Below are positions 1-8,060 of a stretch of 64,000 nt of DNA, piece by piece. This DNA comes from Pseudogracilibacillus sp037072025 (GTDB lineage: Bacteria > Bacillota > Bacilli > Bacillales > Amphibacillaceae), in the NCBI RefSeq assembly GCF_037072025.1, contig NZ_JAXHDD010000002.1, positions 155,720 to 219,719 on the forward strand. The letters run 5' to 3'. Each line of letters begins with the position of its first letter. Positions within the stretch are counted from its first letter, which is position 1. Below the pieces are notes generated by a model that was given only the letters and a program-made list of their open reading frames with translations, had not been told where the DNA came from and did no database searches. The translations under genes and the position numbers were made by a program.

Positions 1-1050
1 CTATTTATTGCCGTCCAATTATTGAATACAATACTTGGGATTAAAGCAATTGAAAGATTTGCTAATTTAGCAGCTCCTACTGTTATTATTATCGCCATAT
101 GGATGTATGTAGTCTTAGGTCGAGAAGCTGCCGCTGTTGACCGCAATGTATGGACATGGATCGAGGAACCTGTTTCAGCTGGCTTAATGTTTACCGCTTT
201 TATGTTAATTGTTACAGGGACGATGGGGTACTGGGCTACACTCGCAAATGATCTAATGAATATATCACGATATGTAACAGCGCCAAAGCTTGAAAGAAGT
301 TGGTGGAAGCGAAATAAAGGTATATGGGTAGGTAGTATCATTGTTATGCCTATTGTCCAAACTTTTGTTGTTGCAATAGGTGCAGTTGCTTATATTGCTG
401 TAGGCGATTATGACCCTGTTGCAGCCATCCAATTACTTTCAACAAGTGGTATTGTTTTAGCGGTCTTGTTTCTTATGATTGTATTTGCACAATGGTCCAC
501 AAATACACCAGCAAACGTCGTACCTGCTGCAACAGTATTTTCTAATGTAGGTGGTCCAAAAGTGCCGTATTATCTCGGAGTAATTATAGCTGGTGTTATT
601 GCTGTGATATCAAGACCATGGACAATTCTCGATGTGATTATTCCATTCTTAGTCATTAGTGGTGCTATTTTATCTGCAACAGTTGGTATTATCATTGTTG
701 ATTATTATATCATCCGTAAGCGCAGACTTAATGTTCCTGACTTATATGAAAGTGATGGTCAATATCGATTCCATAAAGGAATAAACTGGGCTGGAATGAT
801 TTCCTTTGTAGTTGGTGGAGGTGTTGCTCTGCTCTTCCAAACATATTCTTTCTTTGTTGGATGTTTCATCGCAGGGCTCGTCTATTACTTTTTAGCTAAG
901 TATTGGTGGTTCAAAAAATATAAACAAGCGGAACTTGAAGACCCTAGTGATGAGAAGTATTTAGGGATAACGGTTGGACGTGAATGGGAGATTGATCTCA
1001 AATTAGAACCTGATGTTGTCTCGGACACACCCGCTGAATCAAAAGCATGA
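1..1050 (+). CDS. NCS1-family nucleobase/hydantoin permease, 5' truncated
   Basis: A multi-pass membrane protein that most likely imports a nucleobase, hydantoin or allantoin with a cation. The reading frame is open from base 1, so the N-terminal part lies outside the window; about 349 residues are visible. The visible part has long hydrophobic segments separated by short charged loops and ends in a charged tail after a KYWWFKKYK segment, as in cytosine/allantoin/hydantoin permeases of the NCS1 family (family knowledge). It is followed by a 70-aa gene and an M20 carbamoyl-amidohydrolase in the same direction, which fits import of pyrimidine or hydantoin breakdown substrates. The substrate cannot be told from sequence. 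The ATG-like start at base 22 is an internal TTG, not the true start. Confidence 0.85.
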   Translation, partial: LFIAVQLLNTILGIKAIERFANLAAPTVIIIAIWMYVVLGREAAAVDRNVWTWIEEPVSAGLMFTAFMLIVTGTMGYWATLANDLMNISRYVTAPKLERSWWKRNKGIWVGSIIVMPIVQTFVVAIGAVAYIAVGDYDPVAAIQLLSTSGIVLAVLFLMIVFAQWSTNTPANVVPAATVFSNVGGPKVPYYLGVIIAGVIAVISRPWTILDVIIPFLVISGAILSATVGIIIVDYYIIRKRRLNVPDLYESDGQYRFHKGINWAGMISFVVGGGVALLFQTYSFFVGCFIAGLVYYFLAKYWWFKKYKQAELEDPSDEKYLGITVGREWEIDLKLEPDVVSDTPAESKA

Positions 1051-1105
1051 TCGATGATTTAGAAGAAAAAGAGTAAAAAAACATTTTAGAGGGAGTGGTA
1101 GCGAA

Positions 1106-1318
1106 ATGAGTGAGTACAAAACATTTTTACAAGAAAGGGATCGAATAGACTTTTTGATACAAAAGGGGTATAAAATTACGAATGTTACTGAAAATTTAAA
1201 CGGTTCCTTTGTAGAATTTGAAAACGCTGATGAAAAAGAGACGTTACACATAATAACTCCCGAAGGCAGGAAATACTTTGTAGTTGTTTTGATCAATCAA
1301 CAAAAAGAAGGAGCTTAA
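1106..1318 (+). CDS. Small conserved-looking hypothetical protein
   Basis: A 70-aa soluble, charged protein with no signal peptide or membrane segment. The start ATG is preceded by a good ribosome binding site (GAGGGAG about 10 bases upstream), and the gene lies 55 bases after the permease and 162 bases before the M20 hydrolase, so it is probably cotranscribed. The sequence alternates short hydrophobic and charged stretches (KGYKITNVTENLNGSFVEFE), suggesting a small beta-rich fold. I do not recognise the family. Its place between a permease and a hydrolase suggests a minor accessory role in that pathway, which is inference only. Confidence 0.6.
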   Translation: MSEYKTFLQERDRIDFLIQKGYKITNVTENLNGSFVEFENADEKETLHIITPEGRKYFVVVLINQQKEGA

Positions 1319-1352
1319 ACATACTACTTGAATGATTGAAGGTGTAACTTGT

Positions 1353-1409
1353 CACTTCAAATCTAAGAGGTTGTTTTGGTGACCTAAAGTTAACCTTAGA
1401 TTTTAAGAG
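1353..1409 (+). promoter_or_regulatory. Long imperfect hairpin upstream of the M20 hydrolase
   Basis: AAATCTAAG at 1359-1367 pairs with the TTAGATTT part of 1392-1403, and flanking CTT/AAG bases extend the stem, with a loop of about 20 bases. There is no T-run after it, so it is not a plain terminator. Its position between the 70-aa gene and the M20 gene suggests an operator, an mRNA processing site or an attenuator. The function is unknown. Confidence 0.35.
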
Positions 1410-1480
1410 GTGGCAAGTGTTGTTGTTATTTAATCTTCGTGGAGAATGTGCATTAAATTCGAATAAGGGGTGGTAAAGAT

Positions 1481-2716
1481 ATGAATAAAAATTTACTTCT
1501 TGTTAAAAAGGAAACTGTTCAAGAAAAACTAGAGAAATTTGCGGACTTTGGACGTACTGAAAATAATGGGGTAACACGTCTAGCATTATCTGAAGAAGAC
1601 CGTTTGGCTCGCGATTATTTTTGTGATTACTGCAGAAAGCTAGGCTTAAAAGTTGAGATAGATGATATGGGAAATATATACGGAACTTTAGCAGGAGCCC
1701 GAGATAAACCGCCAATTGTAATTGGTTCACATCTCGACTCTGTAAAAAAGGGCGGAAGATTCGATGGAGTTCTAGGGGTTATCACCGGCCTCGAAGTAAT
1801 TGAGGCTTTGATAGAAAATGATATTACCCCACAAATACCAATTACTGTTGTAAATTTCACCAATGAAGAAGGGGCTAGATTTGAACCATCTATGATGTCC
1901 TCTGGTGTACTTGCAGGAAAATTTGATAAACAGGACATGATGATGTCTGAAGATGTTGATGGCGTTACATTTAAAGAAGCTCTTGATTCTATTAATTATG
2001 TTGGCTCAATTGAAAATCGGTTAAATGATGCTACTGCATTTTTGGAACTACATATTGAACAAGGGCCTGTTCTAGATCATCATTCTATTTCGATAGGTGT
2101 CGTTGAATGTGTAGTTGGTATGGTATGTTATGAATTAGAAATAAGCGGTGAGTCCAATCATGCAGGAACGACTCCAATGAATATGAGAAGAGATGCACTT
2201 TTCGTAGCAAATGATTTGATCTCTTCAGCAAGAGAGCAATTGGGTAGGTTAGATGATCAATTAGTATTCACGATGGGGAGAATGGATGTACATCCGAATA
2301 TTCATACAGTTATACCAAATAAAGTAGTGTTTACCATTGAAGCAAGACATAAAGATCCCGGGGTAATGAAACAAGTTGAAGCAATTATTGAAAATTTGGC
2401 TAAGTCTCCTTCACGGGATATAGCAACTATCGAAATTAAAAAATTATGGGATAGAGATACAGTATGGTTTGAACCACGTCTCCGTGATGCGGTTGAGCAG
2501 GCGGCAAACGCATTGAATTACTCAAATAAAAGAGTAGTAAGTGGAGCTGGCCATGATGCCCAGTTCATAGCCAGTTATATCCCTTCAACGATGATTTTCG
2601 TTCCGAGTATAAATGGAAAAAGTCATATGGAAAACGAAATGACCGACATAGATGATTGTGTGAAAGGGATTAATGTCATGCTGAATACTGTATTGAATTT
2701 ATTGGAGAAAAACTAA
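1481..2716 (+). CDS. M20-family Zn-dependent carbamoyl-amidohydrolase (beta-ureidopropionase / allantoate amidohydrolase type)
   Basis: A 411-aa cytosolic metal hydrolase that removes the carbamoyl group from N-carbamoyl amino acids or allantoate. Motifs typical of the M20 hydantoinase/carbamoylase group are visible: GSHLDS at 82-87 (metal His84), FDG with Asp95, NEEGARF at 128-134 (metal/catalytic Glu pair), HIEQGP at 191-196, GAGHDAQ at 355-361 and SHMENE at 381-386 (metal His382). The length matches the family. A strong ribosome binding site (AAGGGGTGG) precedes the ATG and a terminator follows. Because an aminotransferase and a malonate-semialdehyde-type dehydrogenase lie 19 kb downstream, beta-ureidopropionase (N-carbamoyl-beta-alanine to beta-alanine) is my preferred reading. 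Allantoate or L-carbamoylase activity cannot be excluded from motifs alone. Confidence 0.85.
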   Translation: MNKNLLLVKKETVQEKLEKFADFGRTENNGVTRLALSEEDRLARDYFCDYCRKLGLKVEIDDMGNIYGTLAGARDKPPIVIGSHLDSVKKGGRFDGVLGVITGLEVIEALIENDITPQIPITVVNFTNEEGARFEPSMMSSGVLAGKFDKQDMMMSEDVDGVTFKEALDSINYVGSIENRLNDATAFLELHIEQGPVLDHHSISIGVVECVVGMVCYELEISGESNHAGTTPMNMRRDALFVANDLISSAREQLGRLDDQLVFTMGRMDVHPNIHTVIPNKVVFTIEARHKDPGVMKQVEAIIENLAKSPSRDIATIEIKKLWDRDTVWFEPRLRDAVEQAANALNYSNKRVVSGAGHDAQFIASYIPSTMIFVPSINGKSHMENEMTDIDDCVKGINVMLNTVLNLLEKN

Positions 2717-2783
2717 TGGAATTAAACGTGAATTAAATGGTCACTGAGCAACAAAGAAAAAACATATCATGATTATTTATTTG

Positions 2784-2812
2784 AAAAGCACCTAAACTTG
2801 GTGCTTTTTCTA
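2784..2812 (+). terminator. Rho-independent terminator after the M20 hydrolase
   Basis: A 9-bp stem (AAAAGCACC / GGTGCTTTT) with a 7-base loop, followed by a T-rich tract. It closes the permease-hydrolase unit and separates it from the toxin island. Confidence 0.8.
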
Positions 2813-2997
2813 TTTTTCAAATACTCGCAGGTCTTCTAGTTCTAACTATCCAAGGAGGGATAGTACTTTCTGAGACATCCATAAAAACCTCCTAGTTCGA
2901 ACAGGTCATTTGTTGTAAAAAAGCAAATAAAGCTTTGAAACAGCCTGTTTTCTTTGGTAAAATTATCCACAAGTTATGTGGAAGGAGTGTAGCCAAT

Positions 2998-3408
2998 ATG
3001 TCTATGGATTTTTCAGCAAAAATTCGAGAAACGGAAAGTGTGATTCGTAGACTTTCAGGTGAGATCAGTAGCCATCGTTATGATGTAGAACGGCTTCGCC
3101 AAACAAAAGCTCGACTTATCCGGTATTATGATCATTTCATCGAAAAATCAGAACATGTTTCGAAACCTTCATTGACAAAAAACACTTGGAATGGTGAATT
3201 GGCAAATGAATTCCTGTCTTTTAGGCAATACGAATGGAAAAAAAGTTATTTAGCGATTCCAAATAAGCAACTGAGTAAACGTATAGAAGAAATTGAGCAA
3301 CGAATCAATCAGATCGACTCAAAAATTATTCGTCTAGAAAATCAAGTCAATGGGAAAAGAGTTCATTTAAGTTATTTAGAAAGCAGGTATAGGGAGGTGT
3401 TAACGTAA
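2998..3408 (+). CDS. YwqH-like (DUF5082-type) LXG-associated helical protein
   Basis: A 136-aa, almost entirely helical and coiled-coil protein rich in Glu, Arg and Gln heptads. I place the start at ATG 2998 because GGAAGGAG lies at 2980-2987; a longer frame from 2935 has no ribosome binding site. It is the first gene of a YwqH - YwqI - LXG toxin order known from Bacillus subtilis and other type VII secretion (ESX/T7SSb) toxin loci, where such small helical partners bind the LXG N-terminus and assist targeting to the secretion machine (family knowledge). The stop is directly followed by the next ATG, so the genes are translationally coupled. The assignment rests on gene order, size and helical character. 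Confidence 0.75.
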   Translation: MSMDFSAKIRETESVIRRLSGEISSHRYDVERLRQTKARLIRYYDHFIEKSEHVSKPSLTKNTWNGELANEFLSFRQYEWKKSYLAIPNKQLSKRIEEIEQRINQIDSKIIRLENQVNGKRVHLSYLESRYREVLT

Positions 3409-3687
3409 ATGGAAATTAAAATTACAGAAGCCCCAATAAGACAATCTGTGAATGCACTGTCTACTTCTACCCAGGCTTTATCATCATCCATATCGACTAT
3501 AGAAGGAGAAAGTCAGCTGGAATGTATCGCAAAAATAAACGAAATTAATCAGACATATATATTAATCTTAGAACAGTACAAAGCATTACTATTACAAAAT
3601 AGTAATGTTACGGAAGATACAGTAGAAGCACTAATCGAAAAGGATCGAGGGATAGCAGACGCAATTCTTTTAAACTCACAAAAATAG
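3409..3687 (+). CDS. YwqI-like (DUF5344-type) WXG100-sized partner protein
   Basis: A 92-aa helical protein that begins immediately after the stop of the YwqH-like gene. The ribosome binding site (AGGGAGGTG) lies inside the upstream gene. Its size, Ser/Thr/Gln-rich helices and place directly before an LXG toxin match YwqI-type proteins, which resemble WXG100 secretion partners. No clear WXG turn is seen. It probably forms a complex with the YwqH-like protein and the LXG domain of the next gene product for type VII export. No secretion-machine gene is present in the window. Confidence 0.72.
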   Translation: MEIKITEAPIRQSVNALSTSTQALSSSISTIEGESQLECIAKINEINQTYILILEQYKALLLQNSNVTEDTVEALIEKDRGIADAILLNSQK

Positions 3688-3743
3688 TTTCATCCTTCCA
3701 TCTTGGCTTGAACTTAAAATATGTAAAAAGGACGGTCATTTTC

Positions 3744-5294
3744 GTGAAGGTTTTAGATGTTAAAAGTTTGGATAGTGGAATGCAGTCTATTCAAAAAGAT
3801 ATAGAAACGATCCAAGCTCAAATCTCAGCGATTCAACGAGCTGTAAGAGGGATTACAGAATTAGAAGCAGAGTTAAAAGGCAAAACAGGGGAGGCAATCC
3901 GATCTTTTTATCAACATGTTCATCAAACGTTTCTTATTTTTCTACACCAATCATTAACCGATTATACGTTCATACTTAAAGATATAAAAACATCTGTCAG
4001 TAATTTTGAAGGGGATAACAGTGGATTTCTCCATGAAGGTTTTATTAGCGAAGACGTTACAAATGGAATAGACAGAGCGGAGGAGATGACGTATGATTTA
4101 ATTAACATAATTAATAAAGAAATGAACAGCGTCTCGGACATTATCTCCCTTAGCCCATTAAATATGGATGAGTTTAGCCATTATGCAAGTAAAGGCAGAG
4201 AACATTCTACAAAAGTGATAGAAGAGTTGTACGAGCTCGATTATCAACAAACGAAAGATTTAGAAGGTGTAGATAAGGATCTCAATTTACTACAAAGCTA
4301 TCTGAATGAAATGAAGATTACATATGGGGATAGTAGCGCCATCCCGAACTTCAACCCTTTGTCCGCATTTGAAATGCCGACGTATAAGAAAGTGAAGGAA
4401 AAGGTGTTTGGAAAGTCAATTTCCATTCAGAGCGAAGATTTACGGCAACTGATAAATATGAAATACGATTTATATACATATAAAGGTATTGGGCTCGGAA
4501 TATGGGATATAGTTAGCGACATTGCTCAAGGTACTTACCAATTAATAACCGATCCCGAAAGTGTGGTAAATGAACTCGGTTATATGATTTTACATCCTGT
4601 TGAAACTGGAAAATACATGATAGAAGCTATCATAAGTTCATTTGAACGGGATGTTATTAATGGAGACAATGAAAGCCGTGCCCGATGGACCACATATGCC
4701 GTTGGAACAGTGGCAGAAACTGTATTAGGCACAAAAGGTGTTTTTGCTGGATTACGGATTTCGCGAACAGGATCTAAAATAAGTAATATTAAATCAAAAG
4801 ACGTAAATAACACTGGTCAATCAAACATTTTTTATTATCCCACAAACGATTTAGCATTCGCAGGGGTCTATGACACAGTGCCTTATAATGTGTATAATCT
4901 GAATAAAATAAAAGAACAATTAACAAAAGGTTCCACAAATCTGAATTTTAAGATGGATGGGAAGGGCACAAGTAAAAATATTAAAAATTATAGAAAGACA
5001 TTTTTTGATGAATACCCTGAACTTGAAGGAAGTGTGGTAGTTCATCATGCTATTGAGCAACAAGTTCTAAAAAAATATCCAAATCTGTTTACACTTGACG
5101 AAATTCATGCTCTAGAAAACCTTAGAGGAATACCAAAAAAAATAAACAGTGATATTCACTTATCAAAACTAAGAAAAGATTGGAATAGATTTTACAGAAA
5201 TCACCCTAATCCTACAAAAGAAGAAATAATAAATTATATGATTGAGTTGGATAAAAAATATGGTGAAAATTTTAATCCACCAATAAAAAATTGA
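3744..5294 (+). CDS. LXG-domain polymorphic toxin with HNH/EndoVII-like C-terminal nuclease domain
   Basis: A 516-aa toxin with the usual LXG layout. Start GTG 3744 is chosen because it gives the classic LXG N-terminus (KVLDVKSLDSGMQSIQKD) and has AAAAGGA upstream. Residues 1-210 are helical LXG; 245-350 form a linker with a hydrophobic stretch; then a conserved-looking joint (NDLAFAGVYDTVPYNVYN, DNA 4844-4909) precedes a roughly 110-residue tail. The tail has VVHHAIEQQ, ALENLRGIP and SDIHLSKLRKDW, a pattern of His-rich HNH/EndoVII-superfamily toxin nucleases (family knowledge; exact subfamily not assigned). It is likely exported by a type VII system and followed by its immunity gene. The joint sequence recurs twice downstream beside displaced toxin fragments. 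Confidence 0.85.
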   Translation: MKVLDVKSLDSGMQSIQKDIETIQAQISAIQRAVRGITELEAELKGKTGEAIRSFYQHVHQTFLIFLHQSLTDYTFILKDIKTSVSNFEGDNSGFLHEGFISEDVTNGIDRAEEMTYDLINIINKEMNSVSDIISLSPLNMDEFSHYASKGREHSTKVIEELYELDYQQTKDLEGVDKDLNLLQSYLNEMKITYGDSSAIPNFNPLSAFEMPTYKKVKEKVFGKSISIQSEDLRQLINMKYDLYTYKGIGLGIWDIVSDIAQGTYQLITDPESVVNELGYMILHPVETGKYMIEAIISSFERDVINGDNESRARWTTYAVGTVAETVLGTKGVFAGLRISRTGSKISNIKSKDVNNTGQSNIFYYPTNDLAFAGVYDTVPYNVYNLNKIKEQLTKGSTNLNFKMDGKGTSKNIKNYRKTFFDEYPELEGSVVVHHAIEQQVLKKYPNLFTLDEIHALENLRGIPKKINSDIHLSKLRKDWNRFYRNHPNPTKEEIINYMIELDKKYGENFNPPIKN

Positions 5295-5321
5295 TGTATA
5301 TATTGGGAAGGACGATAACTA

Positions 5322-5798
5322 ATGATATTATATTTTTTAGAACCAGAAGTGTCTGGTGGTCATGGCGAACATACAATTTATGGAACAGAAGAGGATGTTG
5401 CAAAAGAGGGGATATCAGGGAAAATAAGGTTCTTGCATTATGAGTTTGAGGGGTGGCTAGGAGATGACCTTTTAGAGTCAACACCTGCCTTTATCGTATC
5501 AAGAAATCTAGAAGATGAATTAAAAAAGAGTGAATTTAAAGATTATAAATTAGAAAAATGTCTGATAACTATGTCCGATGTATTTATGGAACTGTATCCT
5601 AATAAAAAACTTCCTTCTTTTGCAAGGTTTATTCCCCTTGGTACTGTTGAAGTAGAAGGAGAGCATTTCAATAATTGGTCTGGACATCACTTTTGCCTAT
5701 CATCAAAAGGAGAGCTTGTGGTAACTAAAAAGGCTTTAGACTTTTTAAAGAAATTTTCTATTAAATATTGTGATATTACAAGCCTAATACAATCATAA
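5322..5798 (+). CDS. Putative immunity protein for the LXG nuclease toxin
   Basis: A 158-aa soluble acidic protein beginning 27 bases after the toxin stop, with GGAAGGA upstream of the ATG. Position immediately after a polymorphic toxin is the standard place of the cognate immunity gene. The sequence shows mixed alpha/beta character, no membrane segment and a C-terminal motif (LVVTKKALDFLKKFS) reminiscent of several small immunity families, but I do not recognise a named one. The role is inferred from context. A strong terminator follows, so the YwqH-YwqI-LXG-immunity set is one transcription unit. Confidence 0.7.
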   Translation: MILYFLEPEVSGGHGEHTIYGTEEDVAKEGISGKIRFLHYEFEGWLGDDLLESTPAFIVSRNLEDELKKSEFKDYKLEKCLITMSDVFMELYPNKKLPSFARFIPLGTVEVEGEHFNNWSGHHFCLSSKGELVVTKKALDFLKKFSIKYCDITSLIQS

Positions 5799-5803
5799 CT
5801 CAA

Positions 5804-5843
5804 AATACCTTAGAGGACTTTTCATCCTCTAAGGTATTATTTT
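5804..5843 (+). terminator. Strong terminator after the immunity gene
   Basis: A 14-bp perfect stem (AATACCTTAGAGGA with its complement) with a 7-base loop and a following ATTTT tract. It ends the intact toxin operon. The 275 bases between here and the next toxin fragment contain no recognisable gene; they begin with GGGAGTGTCAAAG, which could be the tip of a mobile element, but no matching end was found. Confidence 0.85.
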
Positions 5844-6120
5844 AATAGGGAGTGTCAAAGAAATAATTCGTTCAATTAGTATGTAAAAATTGTGCTGGTA
5901 ATTCATCTACTATCAAATTCATACGATACTTTCGCTTTCTCCCTGTCTTTATATATCTTTGCAACTTTCTCGTACAAAAGAACGAATTACCTTATTTAAA
6001 TGCTACTACCTTGATTAACTCCTAAACATCAATGTCTAGCACATTGCAAACCAATTCTTATGTTGATAGATAAACTCTGCCTATATTGTTTAAACAAAAA
6101 ATGGTTAATCGTATTAAGGC

Positions 6121-6378
6121 GTGGGCCAGTCATTTGAGAAAGGTCAATTAGGAATGACAAAGGACGACAAGCAAATGTCAAATACTTGGTTGTTGGGGGA
6201 GAAAACAGGAAATGATAGAATATTTGACGCTGTTGCGGATAAAGATTTAGCGTTTAAAATAACAATTGCATTAAAAGAAAATGAAGTAATGAGAGTATTA
6301 TCAAAAATTGATCATAACGGAAATGTAAAAACTTATAGACTGGATGCAAATGGAAATATAATAGCAGAATGGCCATAA
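6121..6378 (+). pseudogene. Orphan C-terminal fragment of a PoNe-type DNase toxin (unit 1)
   Basis: An open frame of 85 codons from a GTG without a convincing ribosome binding site. It matches the C-terminal part of the PoNe-like domain seen more fully at 9656-10131: KGQLGMTKD, QMSNTWLLGE, VMRVLSKID and a YRLDANGN-type end. The segment upstream of KGQLG, which in the later copy holds the D-x-E-x-K nuclease motif (VIDEAK), is missing, so the fragment should be catalytically dead. No LXG sequence precedes it. It sits 25 bases before an intact PoNi immunity gene, as expected of a displaced toxin tip kept with its antidote. Confidence 0.7.
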
Positions 6379-6403
6379 TTTAATACAGGAGGAGTCCGTT
6401 GTA

Positions 6404-7636
6404 ATGAGAGATCATCTCTGTGTAGAAGGAAATTGTAAGGATGGATTAGAATACAAGCAAAAATTTATAAATTATTATAGTGATAGAATACAAAGTATTA
6501 AAGAAGATATTAAAAATGAGAATCAAAAGCTTCCTAAAGATAGCAAAAGTATTATCGAAGAATCTTATTTAAGCAATTTTTCATCTAAGATAGATGTGAT
6601 TAGAGGAAAGTATTCTTTGGGACAAAGCAATATATCTATTGAAAACGATTTTAATTGTGCAATTAGTGATTTGGATTACATAGGGAATAGAGAAGTTGCA
6701 TATCTAAAACTACTTTGGGCTATATCTTTGGGACTTTTACTGGAAACAGATAAACAAAATATGAAAAGACTCGCCAAAATAGTTGAAAGACAGAATATGG
6801 AAGACTTCGTCGTTGATTATTTACTATTAGCTAGTGATATTGGTTGGAAAAAAGTAAGGAACATCTTTGAGAAGGAGGTCCCTTACACAAATACAAAAGA
6901 AATTATCGAACTCGCAGAAGCAGATAAAAAAGAGGCCTCTAAAAGACTTCAAACATACATGGAGAACGAATGGTTTCAGGGACACTACGATTATGAGTGG
7001 AGAAATGCGCATAAAAGACGTGGATATCTAGGGTTCTGGAGCTTTGAAACAGCAGCCATCGCTAAAATCTTAAAGCTTGATGACTCTACCCTTAAAGATA
7101 ACAACCACTATCCGTATGATTTGGTGCATTACAAAAATTCTATGACATTTAAAGACTTTACGCTAAGTAAATATTTAATTGAGACGGACATAGAAGAACC
7201 TGAAGATTGGGAAGAAGGAATAGAAAACAATCCAGCATTAGAAAAAATTATTCCAATCAAATGGCATTCTTTTGTAAATGAATTAATTTCAGATTATCAA
7301 ACGTTGGATGACGATCAATTTTACGAAAAATATAAAGAACCAATGGAGTTAAACCAAATTTGGTTTTTTAAAGATGAGTATAAAGAAGAAAACAAAGAAA
7401 AAAACCTATTAGGAAGTTTAATTGTTTTTGCCCTGACACAAAGAGACTTTATCTTGCAGCTGGATTATAAGGACGATTTAGAAGACTACGTTCATATTAT
7501 AAAAAATTTCTGGAAGGAATCCGAGACGAAACTTATTCAATTCATGTTGGATAATGACCAAAATTATTATGCATTAGTACCCAAAGATGTAGACATAAGA
7601 AATATGTATGAAGTTATTGTTAAAGATGTAGGATAG
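6404..7636 (+). CDS. PoNi-type immunity protein (DUF1910/DUF1911), copy 1
   Basis: A 410-aa soluble protein with AGGAGG about 10 bases before the ATG. Motifs WSFETAAIAKIL (around 212-223) and KDNNHYPYDL (231-240) mark the DUF1911 half, and the preceding helical region with LLWAISLGLLLETDK fits DUF1910. Such proteins neutralise PoNe PD-(D/E)xK DNase effectors (family knowledge, Jana and colleagues' PoNe/PoNi pair). It follows a PoNe remnant, in agreement. The protein is longer than the PoNi proteins I know, with about 160 extra residues after the DUF1911 motifs. From about residue 164 it is nearly identical to the two other copies in this window, whereas the first 160 residues differ much more. 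Confidence 0.82.
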   Translation: MRDHLCVEGNCKDGLEYKQKFINYYSDRIQSIKEDIKNENQKLPKDSKSIIEESYLSNFSSKIDVIRGKYSLGQSNISIENDFNCAISDLDYIGNREVAYLKLLWAISLGLLLETDKQNMKRLAKIVERQNMEDFVVDYLLLASDIGWKKVRNIFEKEVPYTNTKEIIELAEADKKEASKRLQTYMENEWFQGHYDYEWRNAHKRRGYLGFWSFETAAIAKILKLDDSTLKDNNHYPYDLVHYKNSMTFKDFTLSKYLIETDIEEPEDWEEGIENNPALEKIIPIKWHSFVNELISDYQTLDDDQFYEKYKEPMELNQIWFFKDEYKEENKEKNLLGSLIVFALTQRDFILQLDYKDDLEDYVHIIKNFWKESETKLIQFMLDNDQNYYALVPKDVDIRNMYEVIVKDVG

Positions 7637-7668
7637 AGTGATACGTATCGGATGAAGTATTATTAGAC

Positions 7669-7706
7669 AAGACCTTGATTGGGTAAAGTCCCTTCGAGGT
7701 CTTTTT
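7669..7706 (+). terminator. Terminator after PoNi copy 1 (repeated module end)
   Basis: AAGACCT pairs with AGGTCTT around an inner GGG/CCC stem, followed by TTTTT. The same roughly 90-base segment recurs after PoNi copies 2 and 3 with very few changes, so it belongs to the duplicated unit. Confidence 0.8.
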
Positions 7707-7739
7707 GTTAGATTACCTAGTCCCTAATAAATAGACTTG

Positions 7740-8036
7740 AGCTTATGATCCTGGAAAAGGCACAGGAACAGCAATTCGAATGTCTAAAAACATTTCGCGG
7801 CTGATCAGTATAAAAAATGGCAGCCCTGTTATCGGAGTAAACATATTCTCCAACATTCCCAAAAACGATTTAGCATTCGCAGGAGCCTATGACACAGTGC
7901 CTTATAATGTGTATAATCCGAATAAATTACTAGATCAAACCAAGTAGAAAGAGTATTATCAAGAGTTGGATAGTAATTGGAATGTAAAAACTTATAGGCT
8001 TGATACAGATGGTAACAAATTAGGAGAATGGGCATA
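7740..8036 (+). pseudogene. LXG linker plus PoNe tail remnant (unit 2)
   Basis: The frame from about 7740 reads through a linker (GKGTGTAIRMSKNISRL) and the joint NDLAFAGAYDTVPYNVYN, closely matching the intact LXG toxin at DNA level. It then runs directly into the last roughly 30 residues of the PoNe domain (VERVLSR, then NVKTYRLD and GEWA), with stops and frame changes. Almost the whole nuclease domain is therefore deleted. It lies 25 bases before PoNi copy 2. There is no start codon with a ribosome binding site, so it is a remnant and not a gene. Confidence 0.75.
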
Positions 8037-8060
8037 ATTTAACTGAGAGGAACCGGCTAA

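Noticed and set aside
2935..2997. Longer N-terminus for the YwqH-like protein
   Set aside because: The TTG at 2935 has no ribosome binding site, whereas ATG 2998 has GGAAGGAG.
5844..6120. IS256-like end suggested by GGGAGTGTCAAAG
   Set aside because: No opposite end, no transposase frame and no second copy in the window.
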